The notes: generated from the letters alone by a model not told the origin. A stretch of 64,000 nucleotides of DNA from Flavihumibacter sp. UBA7668 (GCF_002483205.1 NZ_DLHM01000003.1:186001-250000), one strand, 5' to 3'. Shown: positions 34,078-43,238, counted from the first letter of the stretch. Translations and numbers: made by a program.

Positions 34078-35091
34078 ATGCGCAGTGAATTGATTCATAA
34101 AATTTTTTCAAATCAAGTTAACCAGCAAACAAATCTGGTTCTGGATATCTATAGTTACCAATACCAGAACAACCCTGTTTACAAAAGGTTCTCCGATAGT
34201 ATAGGACGCAGCCCCGATCGGGTAAAGCACCCTGAAGATATCCCCTTTTTACCTATTCGTTTTTTTAAATCCATGGAAATCAAAACCGGCCTGTATGAAC
34301 CGGAAGAATGGTTTGAAAGCAGTGGTACAACCGGACAAATAAACAGTCGACATTTTGTCCGGGAGATGGCTGTTTACCGGGAAAGTTTTACCCGTTGCTT
34401 CCAGCAGTTTTATGGTCCGCCTGGAAACTGGTGTATAATCGGCCTACTGCCTTCTTATTTGGAACGGCAACATTCCAGTCTGGTAGTAATGGTGGATGAA
34501 CTGATCCGTATGAGTGGCCATCCGGATAGCGGATTTTATTTGTACGACCACGATCGTTTGGCTGAAACACTCGAAAGATTGCAAAAAAAAGGACAGAAAA
34601 TCCTTCTTTTTGGTGTCACTTTCGCCTTGCTTGATTTTGCTGAATCTCATCCAATGCCATTGAATAACACTGTAATTATGGAAACTGGTGGAATGAAGGG
34701 AAGAAGGCAGGAAATTACCCGCGCAGCTTTGCATGATCAACTGGCAGCCAATTTTCCGGGTGCCAGCATTCATTCTGAATACGGCATGACAGAATTATTA
34801 TCCCAGGCCTATTGTGGTGATGATGGAAAGTTTTATTGTCCGGACTGGATGAAAATTCTATTACGGGAGGAAGATGATCCGCTTCAAATTCTGTCAGCGC
34901 CGGATTCCTCAAATAGATCCAAACAACTGATTATCAATGGAGTAATTAATGTAATAGACCTTGCCAATCTGGATTCCTGTTGTTTTATAGCAACCGACGA
35001 TATGGGTAAGCTATATAGCGACGGTGGGTTTGAAGTACTGGGCCGGGTTGATAATAGCGATATTCGAGGATGCAGTTTGTTAACTATTTAA
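34078..35091 (+). CDS. LuxE/PaaK-like acyl-activating (acyltransferase) protein
   Basis: 337 residues from the ATG at 34078; the frame is open further upstream to 33937, but that stretch is antisense to the lipoprotein gene. It resembles the acyl-protein synthetase (LuxE) branch of adenylate-forming enzymes: IPFLPIRFFKS, ESSGTTGQ (81-87, phosphate-binding loop), HSEYGMTELLSQ (adenine site), and ATDDMGKLYSDGGFEVLGRVDNSDIRG near the end. Probably activates a fatty acid or other carboxylate as adenylate; acceptor unknown. No LuxCD-type reductase or thioesterase is nearby, so bioluminescence-type fatty acid reduction is not implied. Ends in a terminator at 35211. Confidence 0.82.
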   Translation: MRSELIHKIFSNQVNQQTNLVLDIYSYQYQNNPVYKRFSDSIGRSPDRVKHPEDIPFLPIRFFKSMEIKTGLYEPEEWFESSGTTGQINSRHFVREMAVYRESFTRCFQQFYGPPGNWCIIGLLPSYLERQHSSLVVMVDELIRMSGHPDSGFYLYDHDRLAETLERLQKKGQKILLFGVTFALLDFAESHPMPLNNTVIMETGGMKGRRQEITRAALHDQLAANFPGASIHSEYGMTELLSQAYCGDDGKFYCPDWMKILLREEDDPLQILSAPDSSNRSKQLIINGVINVIDLANLDSCCFIATDDMGKLYSDGGFEVLGRVDNSDIRGCSLLTI

Positions 35092-35210
35092 AAAAAAATG
35101 AAAATTCACGCAGCATTTCAAAATGTCTTGCAGTCTTATATAACAGGTGGATATTAAAACGTTATCTACTAATTGACCAAATCTTACTGCTATTCGCTTA
35201 CCAGCCACTG

Positions 35211-35243
35211 AACCGGGGATCACTTATTCCCGGTTCTTTTTTT
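35211..35243 (+). terminator. rho-independent terminator after the LuxE-like gene
   Basis: A 9-bp stem with one G-T pair (AACCGGGGA / TTCCCGGTT), a seven-base loop, then CTTTTTTT. It is 120 bases after the stop codon; the rest of that 171-base gap holds nothing else recognisable except the heptamer repeat that follows. Confidence 0.85.
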
Positions 35244-35264
35244 ATTCACCATTCACCATTCACT
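35244..35264. repeat. heptamer tandem repeat ATTCACC x3
   Basis: Three adjacent 7-base units (ATTCACC, ATTCACC, ATTCACT), directly after the terminator T run and touching the stop codon of the minus-strand cytochrome gene (stop at 35263-35265). A short degenerate tandem repeat with no obvious function. Confidence 0.7.
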
Positions 35265-37389
35265 ACTCAAAAAACAACTCATCCACGAATACCCATCCGG
35301 GAGCCCCTTTTCCCGGATGCCATTTAGGTAAAGAGGCAACGGGTTTGATTACCAGTTTTAATCGTTTATACATTTTTTCTCCAAGAGGAAGGGAATATAT
35401 TTTTTCAAATTGAGCCGTGTCTTTGGAAGGTTGTACAGGCCGTTCACGCGCCACCATACTTAATGTCCCTGCTGCTTCTGCTCCCCACACCTGGATTTCG
35501 GCTGGTGGCATGATATAACTTCCGATACTTATAAGCGTGCTGACTGAAAGGTTTTTGATCGATTTGGGTTCATTGAATTCAACCCATACTTCCATATTAT
35601 TGTGCATATAACCCAACCATTTCCCGCTTCTGAAATTCCCATCTCCCTTTATTTCATCAATCAGTGTAGCTCCTCCATTTCCCTTATAGGATGGATCCGG
35701 AGCCGTTGCCAGACGAATTGAATCAGGTTTTCCTCCGGAGCCAAAAAATTGCCTGTTTACTGTAGTGCTGCTTATCCATCCCTTTTTAAAGGCTCTTGCT
35801 TTTACCTGAGTGGTTGAGGATATTGTAACCGGCGATTTATATACTGGCGATGTCAGACTATCCGGTTCGGTTCCATCGAGCGTATAGCGAAGATCGACCC
35901 CCTGTACAAAATGTTTCAGCTTTAGCTCAAAAGGCTGACTGAAAATCTGCTCTTCATTCTGAACAATAGGCGCATTCAGTTGAATCATAATAGTATCTCC
36001 GGTAAAGCCCGTCTCCAACCTGGTTTCTCCCCAAATCGTTTTAAGTGCAGGCAGATCAGCAGCACTTACTCCGGTATTCCAGCAATACAAACTTTTCAAC
36101 GGCATGGGAAATTTAGCCAGGCCAGCTTTAGTCACCTCTGTACCTGAAACACTCAATTCCTGTAAAGAACTTATCTGTTGGAGAATCGGCAACGACTTAT
36201 CAGTGATGGAAGTAAAAGAAAGGTTCAGGTTACGGAGTTCAGGAAACTGTTTTAGCAGCTCAAGGTCGGCATCAGAAACCGGCATTCTGTTGAGGTTAAG
36301 TGAAACCAATTGATCTTTGATTTTCAACAGATCTTTCAACTGTTCCGGTTTAAACTGACTGGCGCCAAAATAATTCACTTCCAATGCCGGTGATTCGGCA
36401 GCAATCGGCTGTACCATGCGGTAATGGGAATTCAATTCTTCAATCGTTGACTCCGAAGCTGCCGCAAATGCATAGGAACTTTCATCCTGCGATTTGAAAA
36501 GAGAGGCCGTGAGTAAACGAATGCTGTCTGTTTCAGGAATTGCTGAAAGTTTAATCTTCATATCACCACCTGCTTTAATCCAGTGATACAGGATGGCAAT
36601 TTCATCTTCAGTCAATTGCGGTTTTCCTTTGGGAGGCATATGTTCTTTATGATCCATCGGAAGGTGAACCCGCTGTAATAAAAGGCCATATTCTTTTGCA
36701 GTCGTATCCCATAATAATCCGTTTTTCCCACCACGTAAAAGCGTAGCAGCTGTTTCCATTATCAAATCTCCTTTGGCTTTACCACTGTTATGGCAACCAA
36801 CACATTTAGCATCCAGAATTGGCATAACCACATGGTCAAATACAATGGCATCTTCAAATGCAACAGGAGGACCTGAATTCGGATCTTTCATTGGTGCAAG
36901 AATAAAGTCATCTCCATGCGTAAGCACAGCTCCCTGGTGACCAGTGATAATAAGCGCCAAAAGCATAGTTGAACTGGAGAGGGAGAGCACAATTTTTTTA
37001 CTTTGAATTATTCGTCGAAGATGATACCAGCCCAACGCAAAAATTGATAAAAACACGCCTCCCCATTTATGCCAGCTGACTGTTTCGGAGGTATACCCTT
37101 CTTCCCTAGACAGAATCCAGCCAAAAAGAGCTGAAAAAACCGTCAGATTCAGGGTAATTAACCAAAGTCCGTCCAATAGAGATTCACTGTTTTTAAAAGA
37201 GGGTAGCCATTCCAGTACCAGACATAGTAATAATAATACGATGGGGAAGTGCAACAGCAAAGGATGCATTCTTCCGGCTACCTGCAACCATGCCGGAACC
37301 ACCACCCATTGTTCGGCAAGCACAAAAAACAGCAGTAAAGTATTGGCTGCAAAAGCCAGGTTGTAAAGGAGAGTTTTCCAGGTCCGCAT
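35263..37389 (-). CDS. DUF2231 / cytochrome-c-type / LRR / chitobiase-C membrane protein
   Basis: 708 residues with an unusual domain order. Four or so membrane helices in the first ~150 residues (DUF2231-like, HPLLLHFPIVLLLLC). A PSCyt1-like c-type cytochrome region with a single haem motif C196-V-G-C199-H200 and MPPKGKPQLTEDEIAILYHWIKAGGDMK. Leucine-rich repeats at about 350-450 (LVSLNLNRMPVSDADLELLKQFPELRNLNLSFTSITDKSLP). A chitobiase/hexosaminidase C-terminal domain at about 505-560 (YTLDGTEP). A C-terminal F5/8-like beta region ending in FVDELFF. Probably in the inner membrane with the rest periplasmic. Shares one base with the DUF1501 gene upstream (TAATG). A shorter relative without the chitobiase part is at 61925-63295. 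Role unknown. Confidence 0.82.
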   Translation of the reverse strand: MRTWKTLLYNLAFAANTLLLFFVLAEQWVVVPAWLQVAGRMHPLLLHFPIVLLLLCLVLEWLPSFKNSESLLDGLWLITLNLTVFSALFGWILSREEGYTSETVSWHKWGGVFLSIFALGWYHLRRIIQSKKIVLSLSSSTMLLALIITGHQGAVLTHGDDFILAPMKDPNSGPPVAFEDAIVFDHVVMPILDAKCVGCHNSGKAKGDLIMETAATLLRGGKNGLLWDTTAKEYGLLLQRVHLPMDHKEHMPPKGKPQLTEDEIAILYHWIKAGGDMKIKLSAIPETDSIRLLTASLFKSQDESSYAFAAASESTIEELNSHYRMVQPIAAESPALEVNYFGASQFKPEQLKDLLKIKDQLVSLNLNRMPVSDADLELLKQFPELRNLNLSFTSITDKSLPILQQISSLQELSVSGTEVTKAGLAKFPMPLKSLYCWNTGVSAADLPALKTIWGETRLETGFTGDTIMIQLNAPIVQNEEQIFSQPFELKLKHFVQGVDLRYTLDGTEPDSLTSPVYKSPVTISSTTQVKARAFKKGWISSTTVNRQFFGSGGKPDSIRLATAPDPSYKGNGGATLIDEIKGDGNFRSGKWLGYMHNNMEVWVEFNEPKSIKNLSVSTLISIGSYIMPPAEIQVWGAEAAGTLSMVARERPVQPSKDTAQFEKIYSLPLGEKMYKRLKLVIKPVASLPKWHPGKGAPGWVFVDELFFE

Positions 37390-38837
37390 TAAGCAATGAT
37401 ATCTTTAACTATAGTACCGGCAACATCTGTAAGACGATACCGGCGACCAAGGTGTTTAAATGTTAATCGTTCGTGATCCAGCCCCATCAGATGCATAACG
37501 GTAGCGTGAAAATCATTTACATGCACAGGGTTTTGTACAATATTATAACCAAATTCATCCGTTTCACCATAAACACCAGGCTTAATCCCTCCTCCTGCCA
37601 TCCAGATAGTAAAGCAGCGGGGATGATGGTCGCGACCGTAATTATCTCTTTGCAAAGGTCCCTGGCAATAATTGGTTCGGCCAAATTCTCCACCCCAGAT
37701 AACCAGGGTTTCATCCAACAATCCACGTTGTTTCAAATCTGTAATCAGAGCAGCCGATGCCTGATCAGTATCCAATGCCTGTCCGCGTATTTCACCCGGC
37801 AGGTTACCGTGTCCATCCCATCCCTGGTGGTATAACTGAACAAACCGAACCCCGTTCTCCGAAAGTTTTCTTGCCAGCAGGCAATTGGCAGCATAGGTAC
37901 CCGGCACCAGGCAATCCGGTCCATATAACTTAATAATTGATTCCGGCTCTTTGGATAAATCGGTTACTTCAGGAACTGCTGTTTGCATGCGATAAGCCAT
38001 TTCATATTGTTGCACTTTCGCATTTATTTCAGGATCTCCAAAGGCTTTGAAATTTTCTTCATTAAGCGCGGTCAGCTGATCCAGCATGCTACGGCGATCC
38101 ATTTTTGTTATAGCCTCCTGGTTGTTGAGATAAAGTACCGGATTTTCACCGCTGCTGAACTGAACTCCCTGATGTACTGAATCGAGAAATCCGTTTGTCC
38201 AGAGTTTCGAATAAACGCCCTGCCCATTTCCTTTTCCCTTAGACAGTAATACACAATAAGCAGGCAGGTTCATATTCTCACTACCCAGGCCATAACTTAA
38301 CCAGGCCCCCATACTTGGACGATTCCCAACCTGCGCTCCTGTTTGAAAGAATGTTAAGGCCGGATCATGGTTAATAGCTTCGGTGAACATGCTTTTCACA
38401 AAACAGATATCATCCGCCACGCTGGCAGTATGAGGGAGCAATTCACTGATCCAGGCACCTGCCTGTCCATATTGAGAAAATTTGAAAGTAGACCCTGCCA
38501 ACGGAAATTTGGATTGCTCTGCGGTCATTCCGGTTAATCGCTGTCCCATCCGGATAGATGCAGGCAGATCTTCTCCAAAGCGCTCATTGAGCATAGGCTT
38601 ATAATCGAATAAATCCAGCTGGGATGGAGCTCCATTCTGAAAGAGATAGATTACCCTTTTTGCTTTTGGAGCAAAATGAGGTAATCGCTGCATAATGGCT
38701 TCTTCCGTATCTTTTCCTGAGAAAAGATCGGGTATCAGCAGAGAGCCGAGTGCAACCGAACCGATACCCAGACTCATGCGACTCAAAAAACGTCGCCGGT
38801 TCATATTAAGGTGATGTTGATATTGTTCTTTCTCCAT
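37389..38837 (-). CDS. DUF1501 domain protein with Tat-type signal
   Basis: 482 residues. The N-terminus has a twin-arginine signal (NRRRFLSRMSLGIGSVALGSLLIP), so it is exported folded, possibly with a metal centre. The DUF1501 body shows the family markers FQNGAPSQLDLFDYKP, FVKSMFTEAINHDPALTFFQTG, RFVQLYHQGWDGHGNL, VIWGGEFGRTNYCQG and GRDHHPRCFTIWMAGGGIKPG. The His/Asp/Glu positions resemble the metal-binding layout of alkaline-phosphatase/sulfatase-like folds, to which the family is thought to belong. Function unknown. Between the DUF1553 gene (two-base gap) and the cytochrome/LRR gene (one-base overlap). The gene at 63309-64000 is a paralogue. Confidence 0.92.
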   Translation of the reverse strand: MEKEQYQHHLNMNRRRFLSRMSLGIGSVALGSLLIPDLFSGKDTEEAIMQRLPHFAPKAKRVIYLFQNGAPSQLDLFDYKPMLNERFGEDLPASIRMGQRLTGMTAEQSKFPLAGSTFKFSQYGQAGAWISELLPHTASVADDICFVKSMFTEAINHDPALTFFQTGAQVGNRPSMGAWLSYGLGSENMNLPAYCVLLSKGKGNGQGVYSKLWTNGFLDSVHQGVQFSSGENPVLYLNNQEAITKMDRRSMLDQLTALNEENFKAFGDPEINAKVQQYEMAYRMQTAVPEVTDLSKEPESIIKLYGPDCLVPGTYAANCLLARKLSENGVRFVQLYHQGWDGHGNLPGEIRGQALDTDQASAALITDLKQRGLLDETLVIWGGEFGRTNYCQGPLQRDNYGRDHHPRCFTIWMAGGGIKPGVYGETDEFGYNIVQNPVHVNDFHATVMHLMGLDHERLTFKHLGRRYRLTDVAGTIVKDIIA

Positions 38838-38839
38838 AC

Positions 38840-41155
38840 TTATGATTTTACGATTGCCTCTTCCATATTATAAATCAGATTGATGGTCTTCATCAGTGCT
38901 GCCTGAGCCACCGGATCAAGTTTTGGATTTTGCGGATACTCTCCTACTTTAAGAGTGGTGATCGCATCCAATTGTTTGGTACGAAATAATTCCAGTTGTT
39001 CTGCATGGTAGCGTTTAAGAATTTTTAATTCTGCAGTACCCGGTGTTCTGCAAATAATCCGCCTGAATGCAATTTCAATATTCGGTTCTGCATTGATGTT
39101 AGCTTCCACTAATTTTTGAGCAAAAACCCGGGATGCTTCGAGTACAGTTGGATCATTCATCATGGCCAATGCCTGCAGCGGGGTATTGGTTTGCAGTCTT
39201 GTCACTTCGCATTGATCACGGTTGCTTGCATCAAAGAGCACCATGGATGGTGGCGGCACGGTAAGCTTGATAAACGTATACATTCCTCTTCTATACAATT
39301 TTTCGCCTTTGTCCTGTTTATAGGTTGCCAACTCCCCCCTTCCGGATGTTGCATTTTCCCAAAGCCCTTGCGGTTGATAGGGTTTAACACTTGGTCCGCC
39401 AATGGTAGGAACCAGCAAACCACTTGTAGAGAGTACGAGATCCCTGATATATTCCGCTTTTAGCCTGTTACGTGGAGCATGTGACAGATATATATTTTCC
39501 GGGTCCTTTTGCAATGCTTCTTTGCTGATTTCTGCAGATTGCCGGTAGGTTGCTGAACTCACAATTTTTTTAACCAGGTATTTGATATCCCAGTTATGTT
39601 CCATAAAATCAACTGCCAGCCAGTCCAGTAAGGCTGGATTTGATGGTAGTTCACCCTGCATACCAAAATCGCCACTGGTTTTCACCAATCCTCTTCCGAA
39701 GAATTCCTGCCATACCTGATTCACAAATACCCGGGCGGTCAGTGGGTTTTTCTTATCGGTAGTCCATTTTGCGAGGCCCAATCGGTTGCGGGGCAACTGA
39801 GCGGTATCATATTTCATTACTACAGGAAGGGCCATAGGCTGCACCCGTTCTGTTGGCTGATCATATACCCCACGGTTAAGTACATAGGTAGGACGGATAG
39901 TATCCATTTCACCCATAACAGAGACCATTAAGGAACCAGTATCTTCACGATGAATAAAGGAGAGCGTTGTTTTCAACTCTTCTTCTGTCAGTTTGAGAAT
40001 CGGATTCTTTGCAGGTTTCGAAACAGAAATATCCCCTTCGTAACCTATTTCATAGGTGCTGTTGAAAAAGGCAAAGAGACTGAAATAATCCTTTTGCGAA
40101 ATGGGATCGTATTTATGATCATGGCATTGGGCACATTCAGCAGTCAATCCCAATAATCCTTTTGTATAGGTTTTTGTTTTATCCAATACATATTCAATGC
40201 GATATTCTTCCGGAATAACTCCGCCCTCCTCTGTGTATTTGTGATTGCGGAAAAAAGCTGTAGCCAGAATTTGTTCTTTGGTTGGATTCGGCAATAAATC
40301 CCCAGCCAACTGCCAGGTAACAAACTGGTCATAGGGCATATTTTCATTGAATGCCTTGATCACCCAATCGCGCCAGGGCCATTGTGTACGAACATTATCG
40401 TCCTGGTAACCGTAGCTATCGGCATATCGGGCAACATCCAGCCAGTGAACGGCCATTTTTTCCCCATATTGGGGAGATGCCAACAAGGTTTCCACGAGTT
40501 TTTCGTATGCATTTTCCGACGCGTCATTTTGAAACTGCTTCATCAATGCTTCTGTAGGCGGTAAGCCAGTAATATCCAGGGATACTCTTTTCAGCAATCG
40601 CTCCTTATCAGCCTCTTCATTCATGGAAAGGCCTTTCTCTTTCAGCTTTGCCTGTATAAAATAATCAATTTCATTGGTGTTCTTTTCAGGATCCGGCTTT
40701 GGAACTTCCTCTTTTACCGGAGGTACAAATGCCCAGTGGGGCTCATAAACCGCTCCCTCTTCAATCCATTTCTTGATAATCCCGGTCTCCACTTCCGATA
40801 AAGATCCAAGATGTGAATCAGGAGTTGGCATCATAATGGCGGAGTCGGTAGATATCACTCTTTTATAGAGTTCTGACTCCTCCGGTTTTCCGGGAACCAG
40901 TGCAAATGCGCCTTTTGTTTCTTTCAAAGGGGCAAATGCAAATTCAGGAAGATCCAGGCGAAGCCCGGCTTCCATTTTATTTAAATCCGGTCCATGGCAT
41001 TTAAAACATTTATCGGAAAGAATGGGCCGGACATGATAGTTATAGCTAATTTTTCCAGAAGGAATTCCCCCCTCTGCGGCACTGTCCAGGCAGGCAGTAA
41101 AAGCAATCGCTGCTACAATCAGAATACAGACAGCGACCAATATATTTCTCCTCAT
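38840..41155 (-). CDS. PSCyt1-DUF1549-DUF1553 protein (Planctomycete-type cytochrome lipoprotein)
   Basis: 771 residues. A lipoprotein-like start (MRRNILVAVCILIVAAIAFTAC, Cys22). A PSCyt1 haem region with C50-F-K-C53-H54 (DKCFKCHGPDLNKMEAGLRLD). A DUF1549 domain (~160-375) containing a second C-x-x-C-H at C341-H345 (TAECAQCHDHKYDPI). A DUF1553 domain (~455-720; NPLTARVFVNQVWQEFFGRGLVKTSGDFG and NRDQCEVTRLQTNTPLQALAMMNDP). Such proteins are abundant in Planctomycetes and Verrucomicrobia and occur in some Bacteroidota, always near DUF1501. Probably periplasmic redox proteins; substrate unknown. First gene of the three-gene module. Confidence 0.93.
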   Translation of the reverse strand: MRRNILVAVCILIVAAIAFTACLDSAAEGGIPSGKISYNYHVRPILSDKCFKCHGPDLNKMEAGLRLDLPEFAFAPLKETKGAFALVPGKPEESELYKRVISTDSAIMMPTPDSHLGSLSEVETGIIKKWIEEGAVYEPHWAFVPPVKEEVPKPDPEKNTNEIDYFIQAKLKEKGLSMNEEADKERLLKRVSLDITGLPPTEALMKQFQNDASENAYEKLVETLLASPQYGEKMAVHWLDVARYADSYGYQDDNVRTQWPWRDWVIKAFNENMPYDQFVTWQLAGDLLPNPTKEQILATAFFRNHKYTEEGGVIPEEYRIEYVLDKTKTYTKGLLGLTAECAQCHDHKYDPISQKDYFSLFAFFNSTYEIGYEGDISVSKPAKNPILKLTEEELKTTLSFIHREDTGSLMVSVMGEMDTIRPTYVLNRGVYDQPTERVQPMALPVVMKYDTAQLPRNRLGLAKWTTDKKNPLTARVFVNQVWQEFFGRGLVKTSGDFGMQGELPSNPALLDWLAVDFMEHNWDIKYLVKKIVSSATYRQSAEISKEALQKDPENIYLSHAPRNRLKAEYIRDLVLSTSGLLVPTIGGPSVKPYQPQGLWENATSGRGELATYKQDKGEKLYRRGMYTFIKLTVPPPSMVLFDASNRDQCEVTRLQTNTPLQALAMMNDPTVLEASRVFAQKLVEANINAEPNIEIAFRRIICRTPGTAELKILKRYHAEQLELFRTKQLDAITTLKVGEYPQNPKLDPVAQAALMKTINLIYNMEEAIVKS

Positions 41156-41256
41156 TTCTATGGCTTATGGTCGTTTATCAAATTTACTACAATGCCGGCA
41201 GGAATTTTAGTTTAACCTGGGTAAATACCTATGCTAAATTCCCAATCTCGAATACA

Positions 41257-41276
41257 ATTTTACCATGTGTTAAAAT
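41257..41276. promoter_or_regulatory. imperfect palindrome in the divergent promoter region
   Basis: ATTTTACCATGTGTTAAAAT pairs at eight of ten positions about its centre. It lies in the 214-base gap between the DUF1553 gene (start 41155, minus) and the small membrane gene (start 41370, plus), about 100 bases from each. It could be an operator controlling one or both; nothing else in the gap was recognised. Confidence 0.35.
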
Positions 41277-41369
41277 TCTATTATCTGTAACTTAGTCTAA
41301 AGGGTAATCCCTTCCTTCGTGCTGGCACTGTTTTTTAATAACAACTTCCATTAACTTTAAATACCGCAT

Positions 41370-41492
41370 ATGAAAGATTGGCTTAGAACACTGTTGGCTG
41401 GTTACGGCGCTTACAAATGGGGTGGTGGTTGCCTTGGTACCATTGTCGTTTTCGTGATTCTTTATTGGCTCCTGGGGGTAGTAGGATGTTAG
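41370..41492 (+). CDS. small single-helix membrane protein, 40 aa
   Basis: A 40-codon frame from ATG 41370 to TAG 41490-41492. The product has an N-terminal basic/aromatic stretch (MKDWLRTLLAGYGAYKWGGG) and one hydrophobic helix (CLGTIVVFVILYWLLGVVGC) bounded by cysteines. The GYGAxKxGGGCLGT pattern resembles small proteins I recall from other Bacteroidota. Its stop overlaps the start of the AsmA-like gene by seven bases (ATGTTAG), a coupling arrangement that supports real translation. Likely inserted in the inner membrane, perhaps as partner of the next gene. Function unknown. Confidence 0.7.
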   Translation: MKDWLRTLLAGYGAYKWGGGCLGTIVVFVILYWLLGVVGC

Positions 41493-43132
41493 GACGTCGT
41501 CCGATAATTTTTCTCTCTATCGCAGTTTTGCTGATTCTGCTGGGAGTCGGACTTTTTCGTTATTGGTTGAAATCAACTGATCTTTCTGAAGAATTAAAAT
41601 CCAGATTAACCAATTGGGTTACCGAGGAAACGGATGGCAGGTATCGCTTGTCGATGGAAACCCTGAAAATTGATCCCGATAAAGAAACCCTGACGATCAG
41701 TGAGCTTGTTTTTGATCCAATCCGTGCAGACACCAATAATGCAACCCATTATCGTTTTCATTTTGAAAATCTGATCATAAAAAATGTTTCAGTCAGTTCC
41801 TTATTGGAATCCAGCTTGCTCGAACTTTCCACCATCGCCATATCAGGAGGAAAATTGGAAATTCAACAAGGTACTGATACCAGAAAAAACCTGAATACGG
41901 TTGTTCCGGTTAAAAAATCAAACCGGAAAAAACGGGCACTCAGCGGACTAAAAGTGGATTCTATACAGCTTTCACAACTTGACATCATCTATACCAATCG
42001 AAAAAAAGGACAAACAAAAGTCCAATCTGTTCACCTGGATCTTTATGATTTTCATACAGACAGTTTGCAAACCAATGCCAGAAATCCGCTTCCAGCTGGA
42101 GGATTCCGGCTCTCCATTGAAAATATTGAACTCGACCTGGCAAATAAACAATATAAATTAAACGCAGATCAGTTGATTTTGAAAGGTGCTGACCATATTC
42201 AGGCCATTATCAGTAAAATCAGGGTTAGTCCCAGCGCAGGCAACAATCTGGAAGCTTTGGCAGGAAAAACGCCTGTACAACAGGATATCTATCATTGTAG
42301 TATACCCGAAATAGTTATTGACTCGGTCGATGTACGTTCTTTTCTTGAAGACAGTATAATCAGGACTCCTTTGATCGTACTTAAGGAACCCACTCTCAAA
42401 ATATTCAATGACCGGAGCCGGCCTCCTGCAACCCAATCAAAAATTGGAAAAAATCCACACCAGTTGATACAACAGTTACCACCCGGACTGGATATTCCCC
42501 TTATGCAGATTGAAAACGGGAGAATAGAATATAGGGAGAAAAACAAGGACGGTACAGATGTGGGAAAGCTGGTTTTTGGTTACATTAACGGAAACGCCGG
42601 TCCTATTCAGAAAGGTGTTGAAACTATAGGTAGCCTACGGCTTGATTTAACAGCACGACTGATGGATAAAATTCCGTTGCATGCCCGATTTTATTTTCCT
42701 CCCGGTAAAAATGGTCAATTTTCTGTCAATGGTAACCTACAGCCATTTGACCTTACCGCTATAAACCCAATCATACAGCCTCTTACAAATGTGGAAATAC
42801 GCACAGGAAAGGCTAAAAAACTTGAATTTAACCTGAAGGGAACCGATCTGAAGGCAACTGGGCGGGTATTATTTATTTATGAGGACTTAAAAATTGATTT
42901 GCTAAAAGAGAAAAATTCCGGCGAAACAGCCAAACGCCCCCTGCTTACCCTGCTTGCGAACCAACTTCTTGTGAGGAACCATAACCGGTTTGATGACCGG
43001 CATCCACACGAATTTGAGGTAATAAATGAGCGGGTTCCTACCAAATCCTTCTTCAATTTAGTATGGAAAACCCTGTTTGAGGGGTTGAAAATGAGTGCCG
43101 GATTGGGTGATAAAGACAAAAAACCTGCCTGA
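41486..43132 (+). CDS. AsmA-like (DUF748-type) inner-membrane-anchored protein
   Basis: 548 residues from the ATG at 41486 (MLGRRPIIFLSIAVLLILLGVGLFRYW); an in-frame ATG at 41417 would add 23 residues that overlap the small gene. One N-terminal membrane helix (~6-27), then a long periplasmic part. The first stretch (LTNWVTEETDGRYRLSMETLKIDPDKETLTISELVFD ... IIKNVSVSSLLESSLLELSTIAISGGKLEIQQ) has the beta-strand pattern of AsmA/DUF748 proteins, which bridge the periplasm and are linked to lipid transport or envelope homeostasis. The match is by pattern only. Preceded by, and overlapping, the 40-residue membrane protein gene. Confidence 0.68.
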   Translation: MLGRRPIIFLSIAVLLILLGVGLFRYWLKSTDLSEELKSRLTNWVTEETDGRYRLSMETLKIDPDKETLTISELVFDPIRADTNNATHYRFHFENLIIKNVSVSSLLESSLLELSTIAISGGKLEIQQGTDTRKNLNTVVPVKKSNRKKRALSGLKVDSIQLSQLDIIYTNRKKGQTKVQSVHLDLYDFHTDSLQTNARNPLPAGGFRLSIENIELDLANKQYKLNADQLILKGADHIQAIISKIRVSPSAGNNLEALAGKTPVQQDIYHCSIPEIVIDSVDVRSFLEDSIIRTPLIVLKEPTLKIFNDRSRPPATQSKIGKNPHQLIQQLPPGLDIPLMQIENGRIEYREKNKDGTDVGKLVFGYINGNAGPIQKGVETIGSLRLDLTARLMDKIPLHARFYFPPGKNGQFSVNGNLQPFDLTAINPIIQPLTNVEIRTGKAKKLEFNLKGTDLKATGRVLFIYEDLKIDLLKEKNSGETAKRPLLTLLANQLLVRNHNRFDDRHPHEFEVINERVPTKSFFNLVWKTLFEGLKMSAGLGDKDKKPA

Positions 43133-43212
43133 ATTGGCTACAGACATGGAGCATAAAGCTATTTAACAGGATAAAATCAACCTCAATGTTTAGCCATTCT
43201 TTTGAGAATAGC

Positions 43213-43220
43213 TATCTTTG
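43213..43220 (+). promoter_or_regulatory. -7 promoter box TATCTTTG
   Basis: An exact match to the Bacteroidota -7 consensus TAnnTTTG, 32 bases before the ATG at 43253. A good -33 TTTG at the usual spacing was not found. An inverted repeat begins four bases downstream. Confidence 0.55.
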
Positions 43221-43223
43221 CAA

Positions 43224-43238
43224 GTGTAAATTTTACAC
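43224..43238. promoter_or_regulatory. perfect 15-bp palindrome over the predicted transcription start
   Basis: GTGTAAATTTTACAC has perfect 7-base arms around one central T. It lies directly after the TATCTTTG box, where transcription should begin, so it is a good candidate operator for the small gene at 43253 (and perhaps the GH43 gene behind it). Confidence 0.55.

Noticed and set aside
41475..41501. A further GGGGTA-N15-GTCG match (GGGGTA at 41475-41480, GTCGTC at 41496-41501)
   Set aside because: It lies inside the coding region of the small membrane gene and the AsmA-like gene, the second block agrees only in GTCG, and the flanking AAAAGA is missing. Most likely chance.
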